Positions 1-6,287 of a stretch of DNA of 7,015 bases are shown here, piece by piece. Positions within the stretch are counted from its first letter, which is position 1. Each line of letters starts with the position of its first letter. The stretch comes from Spirochaetia bacterium. GTDB lineage: Bacteria > Spirochaetota > Spirochaetia > Treponematales > Breznakiellaceae. Under the pieces are notes generated by a model that did not search any database, was not told the DNA's origin, and saw only the letters and a program-made list of their open reading frames with translations. The stretch lies in the NCBI GenBank assembly GCA_025997755.1, contig BNVA01000106.1:1-7015 (forward strand), read 5' to 3'. A program made the translations under genes and the position numbers.

Positions 1-1
1 C

Positions 2-175
2 TCGCGCCTCCGGCGATTCAAGATTATAGTGAGTAAGTAGTCGGGGGAAGTCTCCCCCTCGCTTCAAAGGTTGCTCGCAACGCTTTTCCGCTGCCCCCTC
101 TATCCTCTCCAGTGACGACAGGGCATTTTTTATAGCCAGCATATCCTTGCCGTGAGCCTTGTCCATCGCAAGACG
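2..175 (-). pseudogene. mutS: Inverted fragment of mutS (part of core/lever domain III)
   Basis: Read on the minus strand from 175 to 2, one open frame begins RLAMDKAHGKDMLAIKNALS and continues SLERIEGAAEKRC. The first part matches the conserved MutS core segment that E. coli MutS has as [20 protein letters not shown]. This belongs directly before the sense MutS frame that begins near 176, where the same SLERIEGAAEKRC residues recur from ERIEG onward. The fragment has no start of its own and runs off the window edge. Its copy of the repeated part differs from the sense copy at one residue (YNLES against YNFES, from the single arm mismatch). It should be treated as displaced mutS sequence, not as a separate gene. 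Confidence 0.8.
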
Positions 176-1586
176 GGAGAGGATAGAGGGGGCAGCGGAA
201 AAGCGTTGCGAGCAACCTTTGAAGCGAGGGGGAGACTTCCCCCGACTACTTACTCACTATAATTTTGAATCGCCGGAGGCGCGAGCTTTTGATAAAGCTG
301 CCTCGAACAGGCTAAAAGAATTGGAAAATCTGCTGGGAAGCGCCATTTTTGAAGACCCGTCGATACTTTTGACGGAGGGAAAGCTCATCAGACAGGGGTA
401 CAACAGCGATTTAGATCATCTTCACAAGCTAAAAGACAACGGCAGAAAACTTTTAGAGGACTATTTGGAGGAAGAAAAGCAAAAAACCGGTATTACAAGT
501 TTAAAAATCCGTTATAACCGGCTTATAGGCTACTATTTTGAGGTAACAAACGTCCATCTTGCCCGTGTTCCGGCGCATTTTATCAAGCGTCAGGGCATAA
601 GTACCGGCGAAAGGTACAGCACGGAACGTCTTGCCGCGCTTGAATCCGACATAAACGGGGCAAGCGACAAGATCATTGAGCTTGAAAAAAAATTATTTTT
701 GGAGTTAAGGGAAAAGGCAAAGGAGCTTCTGGCGGAGCTTCTCTCTGCCGCCGGTTTGATTGCCGAGCTTGACGCCGCCCAGTCCCTAGCCCGCGCCGCC
801 TCCGTTCATGGCTGGGCAGCGCCTATTGTTGATACAAAAAACCGGCTTAATATCATTGAGGGACGTCATCCGGTTGTGGAGGCTCACCTGCCGAATGGGG
901 AGTTTATCCCGAACGACGTTATTTTAAATGCCGAAGCTGAGGAGAAAACCAGCGCGGCTTTTGTGTTGATAACCGGTCCTAACATGGCGGGAAAATCCAC
1001 GTATCTGCGTCAGGCGGCGCTTATCGCTGTAATGGCGCAGATGGGAAGTTATGTACCTGCCGCCTCCGCCGAAATCGGGCTTGTTGACCGCGTTTACTGC
1101 CGTGTGGGGGCTTCCGACAATTTGGCAAGGGGCGAGTCAACTTTTTTTGTGGAGATGAACGAAACGGCTTATATTTTGAACACGGCGACCGAGCGCAGTT
1201 TTGTTATAATGGACGAGGTGGGCAGGGGGACAAGCACAAAGGACGGGCTTGCGATAGCTCAGGCGGTAAGCGAAGACCTACTCTGCCGCCTGCGGTGCCG
1301 AACCTTGTTTGCTACGCACTACCACGAACTTTCAGAATTGCGGCATCCGCGCCTTGTAAACCGCTCCCTGCTTGTGGACGATGAAAACGGCAAAATCGTA
1401 TTCCGCCGCCGCCTTGTGGAGGGCGCATCGCCTGAATCCTACGGTTTGCACGCCGCGCGGCTTGCGGGGCTTCCCGAATCAATTTTGGAACGCGCCGCCG
1501 CCATAATGCAAAAACTCAATTCACCGCCGCCCCGCCCCGCCGTGCAAAAAAAACCGCCGTCCCAAGCACCCACACTTTTTGACTAA
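159..1586 (+). CDS. mutS: DNA mismatch repair protein MutS, 5'-truncated
   Basis: This is the C-terminal part of MutS, the ATPase that recognises mismatches and recruits MutL. About 400 N-terminal residues (mismatch-binding domain I, connector and part of the core) are absent. The 475 residues cover the end of the core and the lever/clamp (about 50-230) and the ABC-type ATPase. Walker A is GPNMAGKST (273-281), the signature region contains ESTFFVEM, Walker B is VIMDEVGRGTS (349-359), and the switch motif is ATHYHEL with His387. The C-terminus is Pro-rich and ends QAPTLFD, resembling a beta-clamp-binding motif. The TTG at 159 is not a credible start: a TGA lies just upstream in frame (153-155), no Shine-Dalgarno sequence is evident, and it falls in the inverted spacer. 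True sense sequence starts at about 176. Residues 10-42 look like foreign insertion. As given, the gene could not make functional MutS. Confidence 0.95.
   Translation: MSIARRERIEGAAEKRCEQPLKRGGDFPRLLTHYNFESPEARAFDKAASNRLKELENLLGSAIFEDPSILLTEGKLIRQGYNSDLDHLHKLKDNGRKLLEDYLEEEKQKTGITSLKIRYNRLIGYYFEVTNVHLARVPAHFIKRQGISTGERYSTERLAALESDINGASDKIIELEKKLFLELREKAKELLAELLSAAGLIAELDAAQSLARAASVHGWAAPIVDTKNRLNIIEGRHPVVEAHLPNGEFIPNDVILNAEAEEKTSAAFVLITGPNMAGKSTYLRQAALIAVMAQMGSYVPAASAEIGLVDRVYCRVGASDNLARGESTFFVEMNETAYILNTATERSFVIMDEVGRGTSTKDGLAIAQAVSEDLLCRLRCRTLFATHYHELSELRHPRLVNRSLLVDDENGKIVFRRRLVEGASPESYGLHAARLAGLPESILERAAAIMQKLNSPPPRPAVQKKPPSQAPTLFD
186..284 (+). repeat. Probable in-frame palindromic insertion within mutS
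   Basis: This GC-rich stretch encodes residues of the type EGAAEKRCEQPLKRGGDFPR, followed by a short continuation, between recognisable MutS segments. The spacing from the NALSSL motif (minus-strand copy) to SAIFEDP is about 54 residues, against about 33 between the equivalent positions of E. coli MutS as I recall it, so roughly 20-30 residues are extra. The stretch holds two small palindromes: GTTGC-GA-GCAAC (205-216) and GGGGGA-GACT-TCCCCC (228-243). This pattern resembles the palindromic elements that sit in frame in Rickettsia genes, but I cannot name a family. Boundaries are approximate. Confidence 0.45.
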
Positions 1587-1606
1587 GGGGCGCTAAAATG
1601 TCTACA

Positions 1607-1677
1607 TTCTTGTCAAATGCCTATTTTTTATGATATAAAAATTGTAGGGTATTTTAATTTGTATATATAGACAAGAA
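1607..1677. repeat. 8-bp inverted repeat flanking the toxin-antitoxin promoter region
   Basis: TTCTTGTC (1607-1614) and GACAAGAA (1670-1677) are perfect reverse complements separated by 55 AT-rich bases. They bracket the likely promoter of the PIN cassette, so they could be paired operator half-sites for the cassette's own regulator. An 8-bp match over this distance in AT-rich DNA could also be chance. Confidence 0.35.
1610..1639 (+). promoter_or_regulatory. Candidate sigma-70-type promoter for the PIN cassette
   Basis: A -35-like TTGTCA (1610-1615) is followed after 18 bases by a -10-like TATAAA (1634-1639), placing transcription start about 65 bases before the PIN start codon. A second candidate downstream is TTGTAG (1642-1647), 16 bases, TATATA (1664-1669). 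The -35 of the first overlaps the left half of the 8-bp inverted repeat, which fits autoregulation. The region is AT-rich, so such matches are easily found by chance. Confidence 0.35.
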
Positions 1678-1709
1678 ATTCGGTCAGGGTTTGAACTTAA
1701 AGGAATAAA

Positions 1710-2177
1710 ATGAGCAGTAAAAAAGTTTATTTTGATGCTTGTAGTTGGTGCCGCCCTTACGATGATCTATCGCAGCCTAAGATTTATATTGAATCTGAAG
1801 CTATATTGGAAATTTTACATCTTTGTAAAGCAAAATCATGGACTGTTGTTGCAAGTGAAGTTATTGAGATTGAATTACTACGCATAAAAGATACAGAAAA
1901 ATTAGATGGTGTCAAAAGTTTGTATGAAGATGCTACTGAATATCTTACACTAACTGATGATATAAAACTTTTGGCGCAGAACTTTCAACAACATGGACTT
2001 AAAGAATATGATAGCTTGCATTTGGCAACAGCGCAAATCAATGGTTGTGATGTTTTTCTAACAACGGATAATAATTTTCGCCGTGATGCGCTTAAAATGA
2101 TGTTGAATATTCAGGTGAGGAATCCGGTGGAATGGCTTTTGGAGGAATCAGAAAATGACACAAACAGTAGCGATTGA
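1710..2177 (+). CDS. PIN-domain protein, probable toxin ribonuclease (VapC-like)
   Basis: This 155-residue protein has the layout of a PIN-domain nuclease, the fold of VapC toxins that cleave RNA using Mg2+ held by conserved acidic residues. Visible elements are VYFDACSWCRP with Asp9, an acidic helix region (Glu30, with Glu50 and Glu54 also available), the EYDSLHLATA motif with Asp101, and LTTDNNF with Asp120. Length is normal for the family. The start is supported by AAAGGA at 1699-1704, five bases before the ATG. The gene is AT-rich compared with mutS and overlaps the next gene by 23 bp, indicating a two-gene operon. The toxin-like gene comes first, whereas most vapBC operons have the antitoxin first. 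The PIN fold is well supported; toxin function and RNA target are inferred. Confidence 0.88.
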   Translation: MSSKKVYFDACSWCRPYDDLSQPKIYIESEAILEILHLCKAKSWTVVASEVIEIELLRIKDTEKLDGVKSLYEDATEYLTLTDDIKLLAQNFQQHGLKEYDSLHLATAQINGCDVFLTTDNNFRRDALKMMLNIQVRNPVEWLLEESENDTNSSD

Positions 2178-2415
2178 CATCCATGATATACGCTTAATAC
2201 GCGAAAGAGGATTAGAAGCATTAACACAAGAACTCGGTACAGTAGGAACAGTTTATTTTTTACGTCAATTTAATATTGGTAAAGGCAACTGGACAGAGGA
2301 TAGAAAAAAAGAACTGGCTGGTATTACTATGGCAGATATAGAAAATGATATTGCGAATTTGCGAATAGAACAAAATACAGTATTCTCTCATAAGAATATA
2401 AAGAATATCTTTTAA
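2155..2415 (+). CDS. Small protein coupled to the PIN gene, probable antitoxin
   Basis: This 86-residue protein contains RGLEALTQELGTVGTVYFLR followed by QFNIGKGNWTEDRKKEL and a helical IENDIANLRIEQ segment. From memory, proteins with this RGLEAL..ELG..G...F..QF.....TE.R signature occur as uncharacterised partners next to PIN genes of this type, but I cannot check a family name. There is no signal peptide or membrane segment. Its start codon lies inside the PIN gene, and GGAGG (2141-2145) stands nine bases before the ATG, so it has its own strong ribosome-binding site as well as coupling by overlap. High antitoxin production relative to toxin would fit. The antitoxin role comes from size and position only; no ribbon-helix-helix or AbrB signature is obvious. 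Confidence 0.75.
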   Translation: MTQTVAIDIHDIRLIRERGLEALTQELGTVGTVYFLRQFNIGKGNWTEDRKKELAGITMADIENDIANLRIEQNTVFSHKNIKNIF

Positions 2416-2437
2416 AAAAGATTGGCTAACGGCCAAT
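2414..2437 (-). terminator. Second hairpin terminator for the minus-strand lipoprotein gene
   Basis: On the minus strand, ATTGGC (2437-2432) and GCCAAT (2426-2421) form a 6-bp stem with a 5-base loop, followed by CTTTTTT (2420-2414). It lies downstream of the stronger hairpin at 2459-2484 and would act as a backup terminator. The stem is short. Confidence 0.45.
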
Positions 2438-2458
2438 TCCAACACCCTCAAAAAACAA

Positions 2459-2484
2459 AAAAACCCCGCCGTGGCGGGGTTTTT
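2459..2484. terminator. Bidirectional intrinsic terminator between convergent genes
   Basis: CCCCGCC (2464-2470) pairs with GGCGGGG (2473-2479), extended by flanking A and T runs to a 12-bp stem. In practice the tip opens as a CGTG loop. On the plus strand the stem is followed by TTTTTGTT, ending the PIN cassette; on the minus strand it is followed by TTTTTTTGTTTTTT, ending the lipoprotein gene, whose stop codon is 17 bases away. Confidence 0.92.
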
Positions 2485-2500
2485 GTTACTTTAGTTTGTG

Positions 2501-4423
2501 TTAGTTACTGTGGAACACGGCTATGGTACCTGGTGCGGGTATATCGCTTAAAGAACCTGCAACTATCGCTTTTGCCGAGCCTAGGACATCCCCAACGGAA
2601 ATACTGCCCCAGCTTAAAAACGCGGTGCCGCCGCTTGTTGCGGAAATGAAAGTTTCAAAACTTGAGCTTGTACCCAAAGTACCGCCGCCCACGCCATCTG
2701 TACCTGCCGCTGTTGCGAAGCCTGATCCGCCGCTCGCAATTATATAACCTGCGTCTGAAATAGGTGTATTTATTGCAGAACCTGTGTAGACATTACCGCC
2801 TAAAACCGCAACGCTAGAACTTAGGTATATGCCGCCGAAATTTCCTGCCGTTGTAACAAGACTTGCTGCTGGCGCAGATGCTGCAATATTCGCCGTACCG
2901 CCGGTCAAAACAATTGTCGAGCCTAAACCGGCTTTAATTCTGCCTTGTCCGCTTAAATCAAGAATTGTACCGTTCAGCGTAAAAGTGCTATTGTTGCCGG
3001 TTAATTCAAAGGCAACCTCTCCGCTCTCTACTTTAAGAATCCCCTGAGTTCCCACCGCAGTGTTCGTTAATCCGCTTGCGCTCAAGGTGATATTTGCTCC
3101 ATCGGCTTTAATAATGCTGTTGTTACTGTTAGTAGTAATGTTATAACCGGGTACAGTTATGGAACCGGCACTACTTGAAAGCTCTAATGTTCCTCCCTTT
3201 TCAATAGTTATTGACGCGTTTGGTCCCGCAATCGCGAGTTTTCCGGCATTGATCGTCAAACTTGAATTTGCCGGAATTGTAAGTGAGTTGGCTGATATGT
3301 TTAAAGAATTTGTTCCACCGATAGAGAATGTACCGGGCGAGTTACCGCTGATTATTACACCGTTGCCGGGGCTGCCTAAGGTTAGTTTACCGGAGCTGCC
3401 CAAACTGTATGTTTTACCGGCGGCAAAAGTTGCATTGTTGGAAAAAGCAGCGTCACCATTGAAGGCAGCATTTTCGTAGAATATAGCGCTGGAGGAAAAA
3501 TTAGCCTCACCACTGAAAGTAGCTTTGTCGGAGAATGAAGCCGCCCCGCTAAAACGACTGGAAGCGCCTAAATGGGCTTCTTTGCGGAAATTTGCCCCCG
3601 TAAATTTACCTTCGCCGATAATATTAACTTCTCCGCCAAACTCAACGGTATCGGTAAAATCAGCTTTTAGAGCGGTTATAGTAGACGCAGAACCATTTAA
3701 AGCGTATGTAGAATCTTTCTGCGTTAAAACTCCGTATACGTTTAAATTGCCTTTGGCAATACTGGAGGTGTTATTAAGAGCCAAATCACCTACAACGGTC
3801 AACTTCCCCGTAGCATCCAGTGTTATTGTTTTAGCGTTAAAGGCTTCATTGCCTATGATGTAATCATTTGCACTGGCAAGCGCTCGTCCTGTAAACTCTT
3901 TACCGGCGTAAACGGCGACAGTGGTGTCAGATGCAGTACCGGCTTCAATTGGGTCGTCAAAAATCTTTAAGGCATCGGTATTGGAAGACACTTTTACGTG
4001 CTTAACTTTGCCATCGACCGGATCGGGAGTTGCTCCGTCTGCCGATGTACCGACTTCCGATTGTATAAAACCATCCGGTGCGATTAGCTTTCCGCCGCCG
4101 GCGATGGTTATAACTTTACCTTCGGCAAAAGCAATATCACCTGCGGCAATAAACAAAGCGCCGCTCCCTATATTTATTTGAGTTTTGAATTTTTCCAAAT
4201 TCAGGGTCTTTCCCTGCGGCACGATAAGCTGTTGACCGCTTGTTACCGCCAAATCGTCTATCAGGTAAACCGTGTCCGCGTATAAGAACGCTTCACTGAT
4301 ACCCTCAACGTCTTTCTGGTAAGCGCTATTGATGACCACTTCCTTAGTGTTCGTGTCGGTGGAACAAGCTGTCCACATCGAAAACAAAACTACGGCAAGC
4401 GTGAAAAATGTAAATTTCTTCAT
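2501..4423 (-). CDS. Large predicted beta-solenoid lipoprotein with hexad repeats
   Basis: The 640-residue product starts with a lipoprotein-type signal, MKKFTFFTLAVVLFSMWTAC, with the probable lipidated Cys20 in a relaxed WTAC lipobox. The start is supported by AAGGAG six bases upstream (complement of 4430-4435). The mature protein is rich in Gly, Ala, Ser, Thr and Asn with alternating hydrophobic residues, typical of right- or left-handed beta-solenoids. Residues 256-333 hold a tandem repeat with an aromatic or aliphatic residue every six positions (F256, F262, I268, F274, F279, L285, then F291 to F333 every six). Before and after it are looser strand-turn repeats, such as GGTLELSSSAGSITVPGYNI. 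No enzyme motif, autotransporter barrel or C-terminal anchor is visible. It is probably attached to the periplasmic or outer face of a membrane. Function is unknown; adhesion or surface structure is a guess. It appears monocistronic. Confidence 0.9.
   Translation of the reverse strand: MKKFTFFTLAVVLFSMWTACSTDTNTKEVVINSAYQKDVEGISEAFLYADTVYLIDDLAVTSGQQLIVPQGKTLNLEKFKTQINIGSGALFIAAGDIAFAEGKVITIAGGGKLIAPDGFIQSEVGTSADGATPDPVDGKVKHVKVSSNTDALKIFDDPIEAGTASDTTVAVYAGKEFTGRALASANDYIIGNEAFNAKTITLDATGKLTVVGDLALNNTSSIAKGNLNVYGVLTQKDSTYALNGSASTITALKADFTDTVEFGGEVNIIGEGKFTGANFRKEAHLGASSRFSGAASFSDKATFSGEANFSSSAIFYENAAFNGDAAFSNNATFAAGKTYSLGSSGKLTLGSPGNGVIISGNSPGTFSIGGTNSLNISANSLTIPANSSLTINAGKLAIAGPNASITIEKGGTLELSSSAGSITVPGYNITTNSNNSIIKADGANITLSASGLTNTAVGTQGILKVESGEVAFELTGNNSTFTLNGTILDLSGQGRIKAGLGSTIVLTGGTANIAASAPAASLVTTAGNFGGIYLSSSVAVLGGNVYTGSAINTPISDAGYIIASGGSGFATAAGTDGVGGGTLGTSSSFETFISATSGGTAFLSWGSISVGDVLGSAKAIVAGSLSDIPAPGTIAVFHSN
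3416..3664 (-). repeat. Hexad-repeat coding tract inside the lipoprotein gene
   Basis: This DNA encodes residues 254-336, about 14 consecutive units with consensus A-x-F-S-x-x; the best run includes ASFSDKATFSGEANFSSSAI. The spacing of the key residue is six throughout except one five-residue step (F274 to F279). The DNA units have diverged, so this is a protein-level repeat under selection, not a recent slippage array. Confidence 0.85.
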
Positions 4424-4451
4424 AAAATACTCCTTAATCTATATATCCTAA

Positions 4452-4486
4452 ATAATATACACAAAAATCTAAAAAAAGACTATCAA
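4452..4486 (-). promoter_or_regulatory. Weak candidate promoter of the lipoprotein gene
   Basis: The 130 bases between the two minus-strand genes (4424-4553) hold an AT-rich stretch. On the minus strand there is a TTGATA (4486-4481), and TATATT (4459-4454) or TATTAT (4457-4452) about 20-30 bases upstream of the ribosome-binding site. The gap between the TTGATA and the -10-like boxes is 21-23 bases, longer than the ideal 17, so the -35 assignment is poor. A separate promoter is expected here because of the gap between genes and the strong Shine-Dalgarno sequence. No convincing terminator for the upstream TPR gene was found in this gap. Confidence 0.25.
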
Positions 4487-4553
4487 CTTATTATCGGCAA
4501 TAATCATGGTTTTCTTGCGGATTTACTGACTTTATTTACGGCGCGGCGGCTTA

Positions 4554-6287
4554 TTACTGCTCAATAAACTGCGCCTGATATTTAATCAATTCGGGATCGC
4601 GCGGAGCAAGGGCAAGCGCTTGGCGCAAATAGTAGATCGCCCGCGTATTGTCGGAGCGCCTGCGGTAAATATCAAACATTGCCTTTAGCGCGTCAAGGTT
4701 ACGAGGGTTTTCAAAGAGGCTTGAACGAAGGTCTGCGATAGAAGCGTCTACGGAATTTTTCATGCGGCTTCTAAGATAGTAATAACGGCTTTTGTACGCG
4801 CCGGAGCCTAACGCCGCTATGCGGTTATCTATGATTTTTAACGCCTCTGTTGTTCTGCCTACCCCTATTAACGCGGCGGCGTACGCTATGGGGGCTTCTT
4901 CGTTATCCGTGCCGCTCTCGTATAGTTCCTTTGCAAAATTTAACGCCGCCGTTTTATTACCCATACCATTTTCAATAAAATAACTATTTAAGATGTCATC
5001 GTTGTTTCTGCGCAGAGGCAGTATCTTTTCCTGTAAACGCTGCGCGTCTAACCAAGCCTCCCGTTTGATTGCATCTTCTACGGCAAGCTCCACAACATCA
5101 AGCGGAACCCCGCCCTCATCATTCATATCTTTATTCAAAAGAGAGACAAGAAATTCCCTGCCTTGTTTAAGATCATTTTCGTCTTTTGATTGCAGTAATA
5201 TTTTTGTGGTATATATAATAACCTCATAATCGTTAGGATCGTTTTTTATCATTACACGCAGTAAGTTTAGCGCCTCATCTTTATTTTTAAATCCTTCGTT
5301 TTGTAAACGTGCGGAAATAAAACGAAAATCACGGCTGTCTGTTCCGGATTTCTTGTAATTATCTAAAACTGTTTGAGCCTGCAGGTACCTTTTATTTTCA
5401 ATCTGTACACGAGCCTGCATAAGCATTAGTTCATTGTCGTCTTGAACATTGTTAAGCGCATTATTTAAAATACGGTAAGCGGCAGTCCAGTCTTTATCAT
5501 TGTAGTATGCGTTTGCAAGCTGTCTTTGTATCAAAGGGTTATCAGTATATTCGCCGTTTAGTTCTTCAAGCAGGGCAACGGCTTCTTTGCTTTTATTCTG
5601 TAATTGTAAAATACGGGAAATGCCAAGCCTTGCCGGATAGCAGTGCCCGTCAAGAGATTGCGCCGCGTTATACGCATCAAGCGCGGCATCTTCATTCTTT
5701 AGGTTTTCAAAAGCAACACCCAAAAAATACACTGCCAGAACGCCGCTGTTGTTTAAAGTACGCGCTTTTAACAGATCGCTTTGAACATCGGAAATATGTA
5801 TATTCTTGTTGTTATTTAAAAGCGCAAGGGATGGCAGTACAAATTCAATATAATCCTGAGATAAAAACGACGGCTGTGTATACAAACCCTGCGCCGCGTT
5901 TTTTAAAATCTTTGCGTATTTGCTTGAAAGCGGGGGATCGGGTTTTGGCAGTTCCCTTACATCAAGTCCGTAAATATTATCCAGCAGCGTAACCGCTACG
6001 GCGCTCATTTCCCTGCCGAATTCCGTACCGCCTATTTTCTTTTTTTTAATCACAGCAATGGCTTCAAGCAATGATTCCTTTGAGCCGGTTTCTACAAGCG
6101 TGCGGACTTCGCCGGATATGCCTGTATAAGACGGTTTTTTTTGAAGCGGCTGCGAAGGGAGCGGAGCGTCAACAACGGCATCATTTTCTTTTATGGGCAT
6201 TTCCTTTATTTTTTCCAAGGCGGCGCAGGAAAAAAAAATTAACTGCAATGCGCAAAGAAAAAATAGCAGGGTTACAACTTTATTCAT
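4554..6287 (-). CDS. TPR-repeat lipoprotein
   Basis: This 577-residue protein begins with a hydrophobic signal ending LQLIFFSC, giving a probable lipidated Cys21 in a spirochaete-style lipobox. A polar, Pro-rich linker follows (about 22-60), then helical sequence. From about residue 180 to the end it shows tetratricopeptide-type helix pairs. Examples are 183-216 (VLAVYFLGVAFENLKNEDAA), 217-285 (units ending in NPLIQRQLANAYYNDKDW), and a very clear last unit near the C-terminus, TRAIYYLRQALALAPRDPEL. TPRs make protein-protein scaffolds; no catalytic motif is visible. The ATG is separated from the stop of the upstream kinase by no base (TGA then ATG), and no good Shine-Dalgarno sequence precedes it, so translation probably depends on coupling. 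It ends in tandem TAA codons. It is probably a periplasm-facing scaffold, perhaps tied to the kinase's signal. Partners are unknown. Confidence 0.9.
   Translation of the reverse strand: MNKVVTLLFFLCALQLIFFSCAALEKIKEMPIKENDAVVDAPLPSQPLQKKPSYTGISGEVRTLVETGSKESLLEAIAVIKKKKIGGTEFGREMSAVAVTLLDNIYGLDVRELPKPDPPLSSKYAKILKNAAQGLYTQPSFLSQDYIEFVLPSLALLNNNKNIHISDVQSDLLKARTLNNSGVLAVYFLGVAFENLKNEDAALDAYNAAQSLDGHCYPARLGISRILQLQNKSKEAVALLEELNGEYTDNPLIQRQLANAYYNDKDWTAAYRILNNALNNVQDDNELMLMQARVQIENKRYLQAQTVLDNYKKSGTDSRDFRFISARLQNEGFKNKDEALNLLRVMIKNDPNDYEVIIYTTKILLQSKDENDLKQGREFLVSLLNKDMNDEGGVPLDVVELAVEDAIKREAWLDAQRLQEKILPLRRNNDDILNSYFIENGMGNKTAALNFAKELYESGTDNEEAPIAYAAALIGVGRTTEALKIIDNRIAALGSGAYKSRYYYLRSRMKNSVDASIADLRSSLFENPRNLDALKAMFDIYRRRSDNTRAIYYLRQALALAPRDPELIKYQAQFIEQ

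Larger units (their letters stand above)
1..285. repeat. 110-bp inverted repeat with 65-nt spacer at the broken end of mutS
   Basis: Positions 1-110 are the reverse complement of 176-285, with one mismatch in 110 (G22 opposite T264). The spacer is 111-175. The innermost bases of the arms are ATCCTCTCC (102-110) and GGAGAGGAT (176-184). The left arm starts at base 1, so the repeat may extend outside the window. The right arm is in frame with the downstream MutS sequence. The spacer reads as MutS only on the minus strand, so it is inverted relative to the gene. Two explanations fit: a fold-back (chimeric amplification or assembly join primed by short complementarity), or two inverted copies of a dispersed element between which the spacer has flipped. 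The sequence shows the repeat directly; its origin is inference. Confidence 0.97.

Noticed and set aside
102..184. Simple invertible switch using only the 9-bp repeats ATCCTCTCC / GGAGAGGAT
   Set aside because: A plain inversion of 111-175 would leave the normal mutS upstream sequence to the left, but the left flank mirrors the right flank for 110 bases. Stops in the left arm (27-32) also prevent an intact mutS in the flipped form.
24..215. Minus-strand 63-residue open frame
   Set aside because: It overlaps the inverted mutS fragment in a different frame and arises from GC-rich repeat DNA; it has no ribosome-binding site or recognisable domain.
1..285. Hairpin telomere of a linear spirochaete replicon
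   Set aside because: A telomere read through its closed end would be a palindrome with little or no spacer. Here a 65-nt spacer carries ordinary mutS coding sequence in inverted orientation, so the centre is not a terminus.
1598..1633. Eleven-codon ORF (MSTFLSNAYFL) just after mutS with AAGGGG seven bases upstream
   Set aside because: It could be a leader peptide or the remnant of a gene interrupted by the cassette, but it is too short and unsupported to call a gene.
2523..4181. Several Pro-rich plus-strand open frames of 72-112 residues
   Set aside because: These are antisense shadows of the repetitive, Gly/Ala/Ser-rich lipoprotein gene; they lack ribosome-binding sites and coherent domains.
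4487..4508. AT-rich hairpin (TTATT...AATAA on the minus strand) after the TPR gene as a terminator
   Set aside because: The stem is only about 5 A-T pairs, and the T run at 4471-4477 is too far from it to make a convincing intrinsic terminator.
5507..5992. Plus-strand 161-residue open frame
   Set aside because: It lies wholly antisense to the TPR lipoprotein gene, with no family motif and no Shine-Dalgarno sequence.
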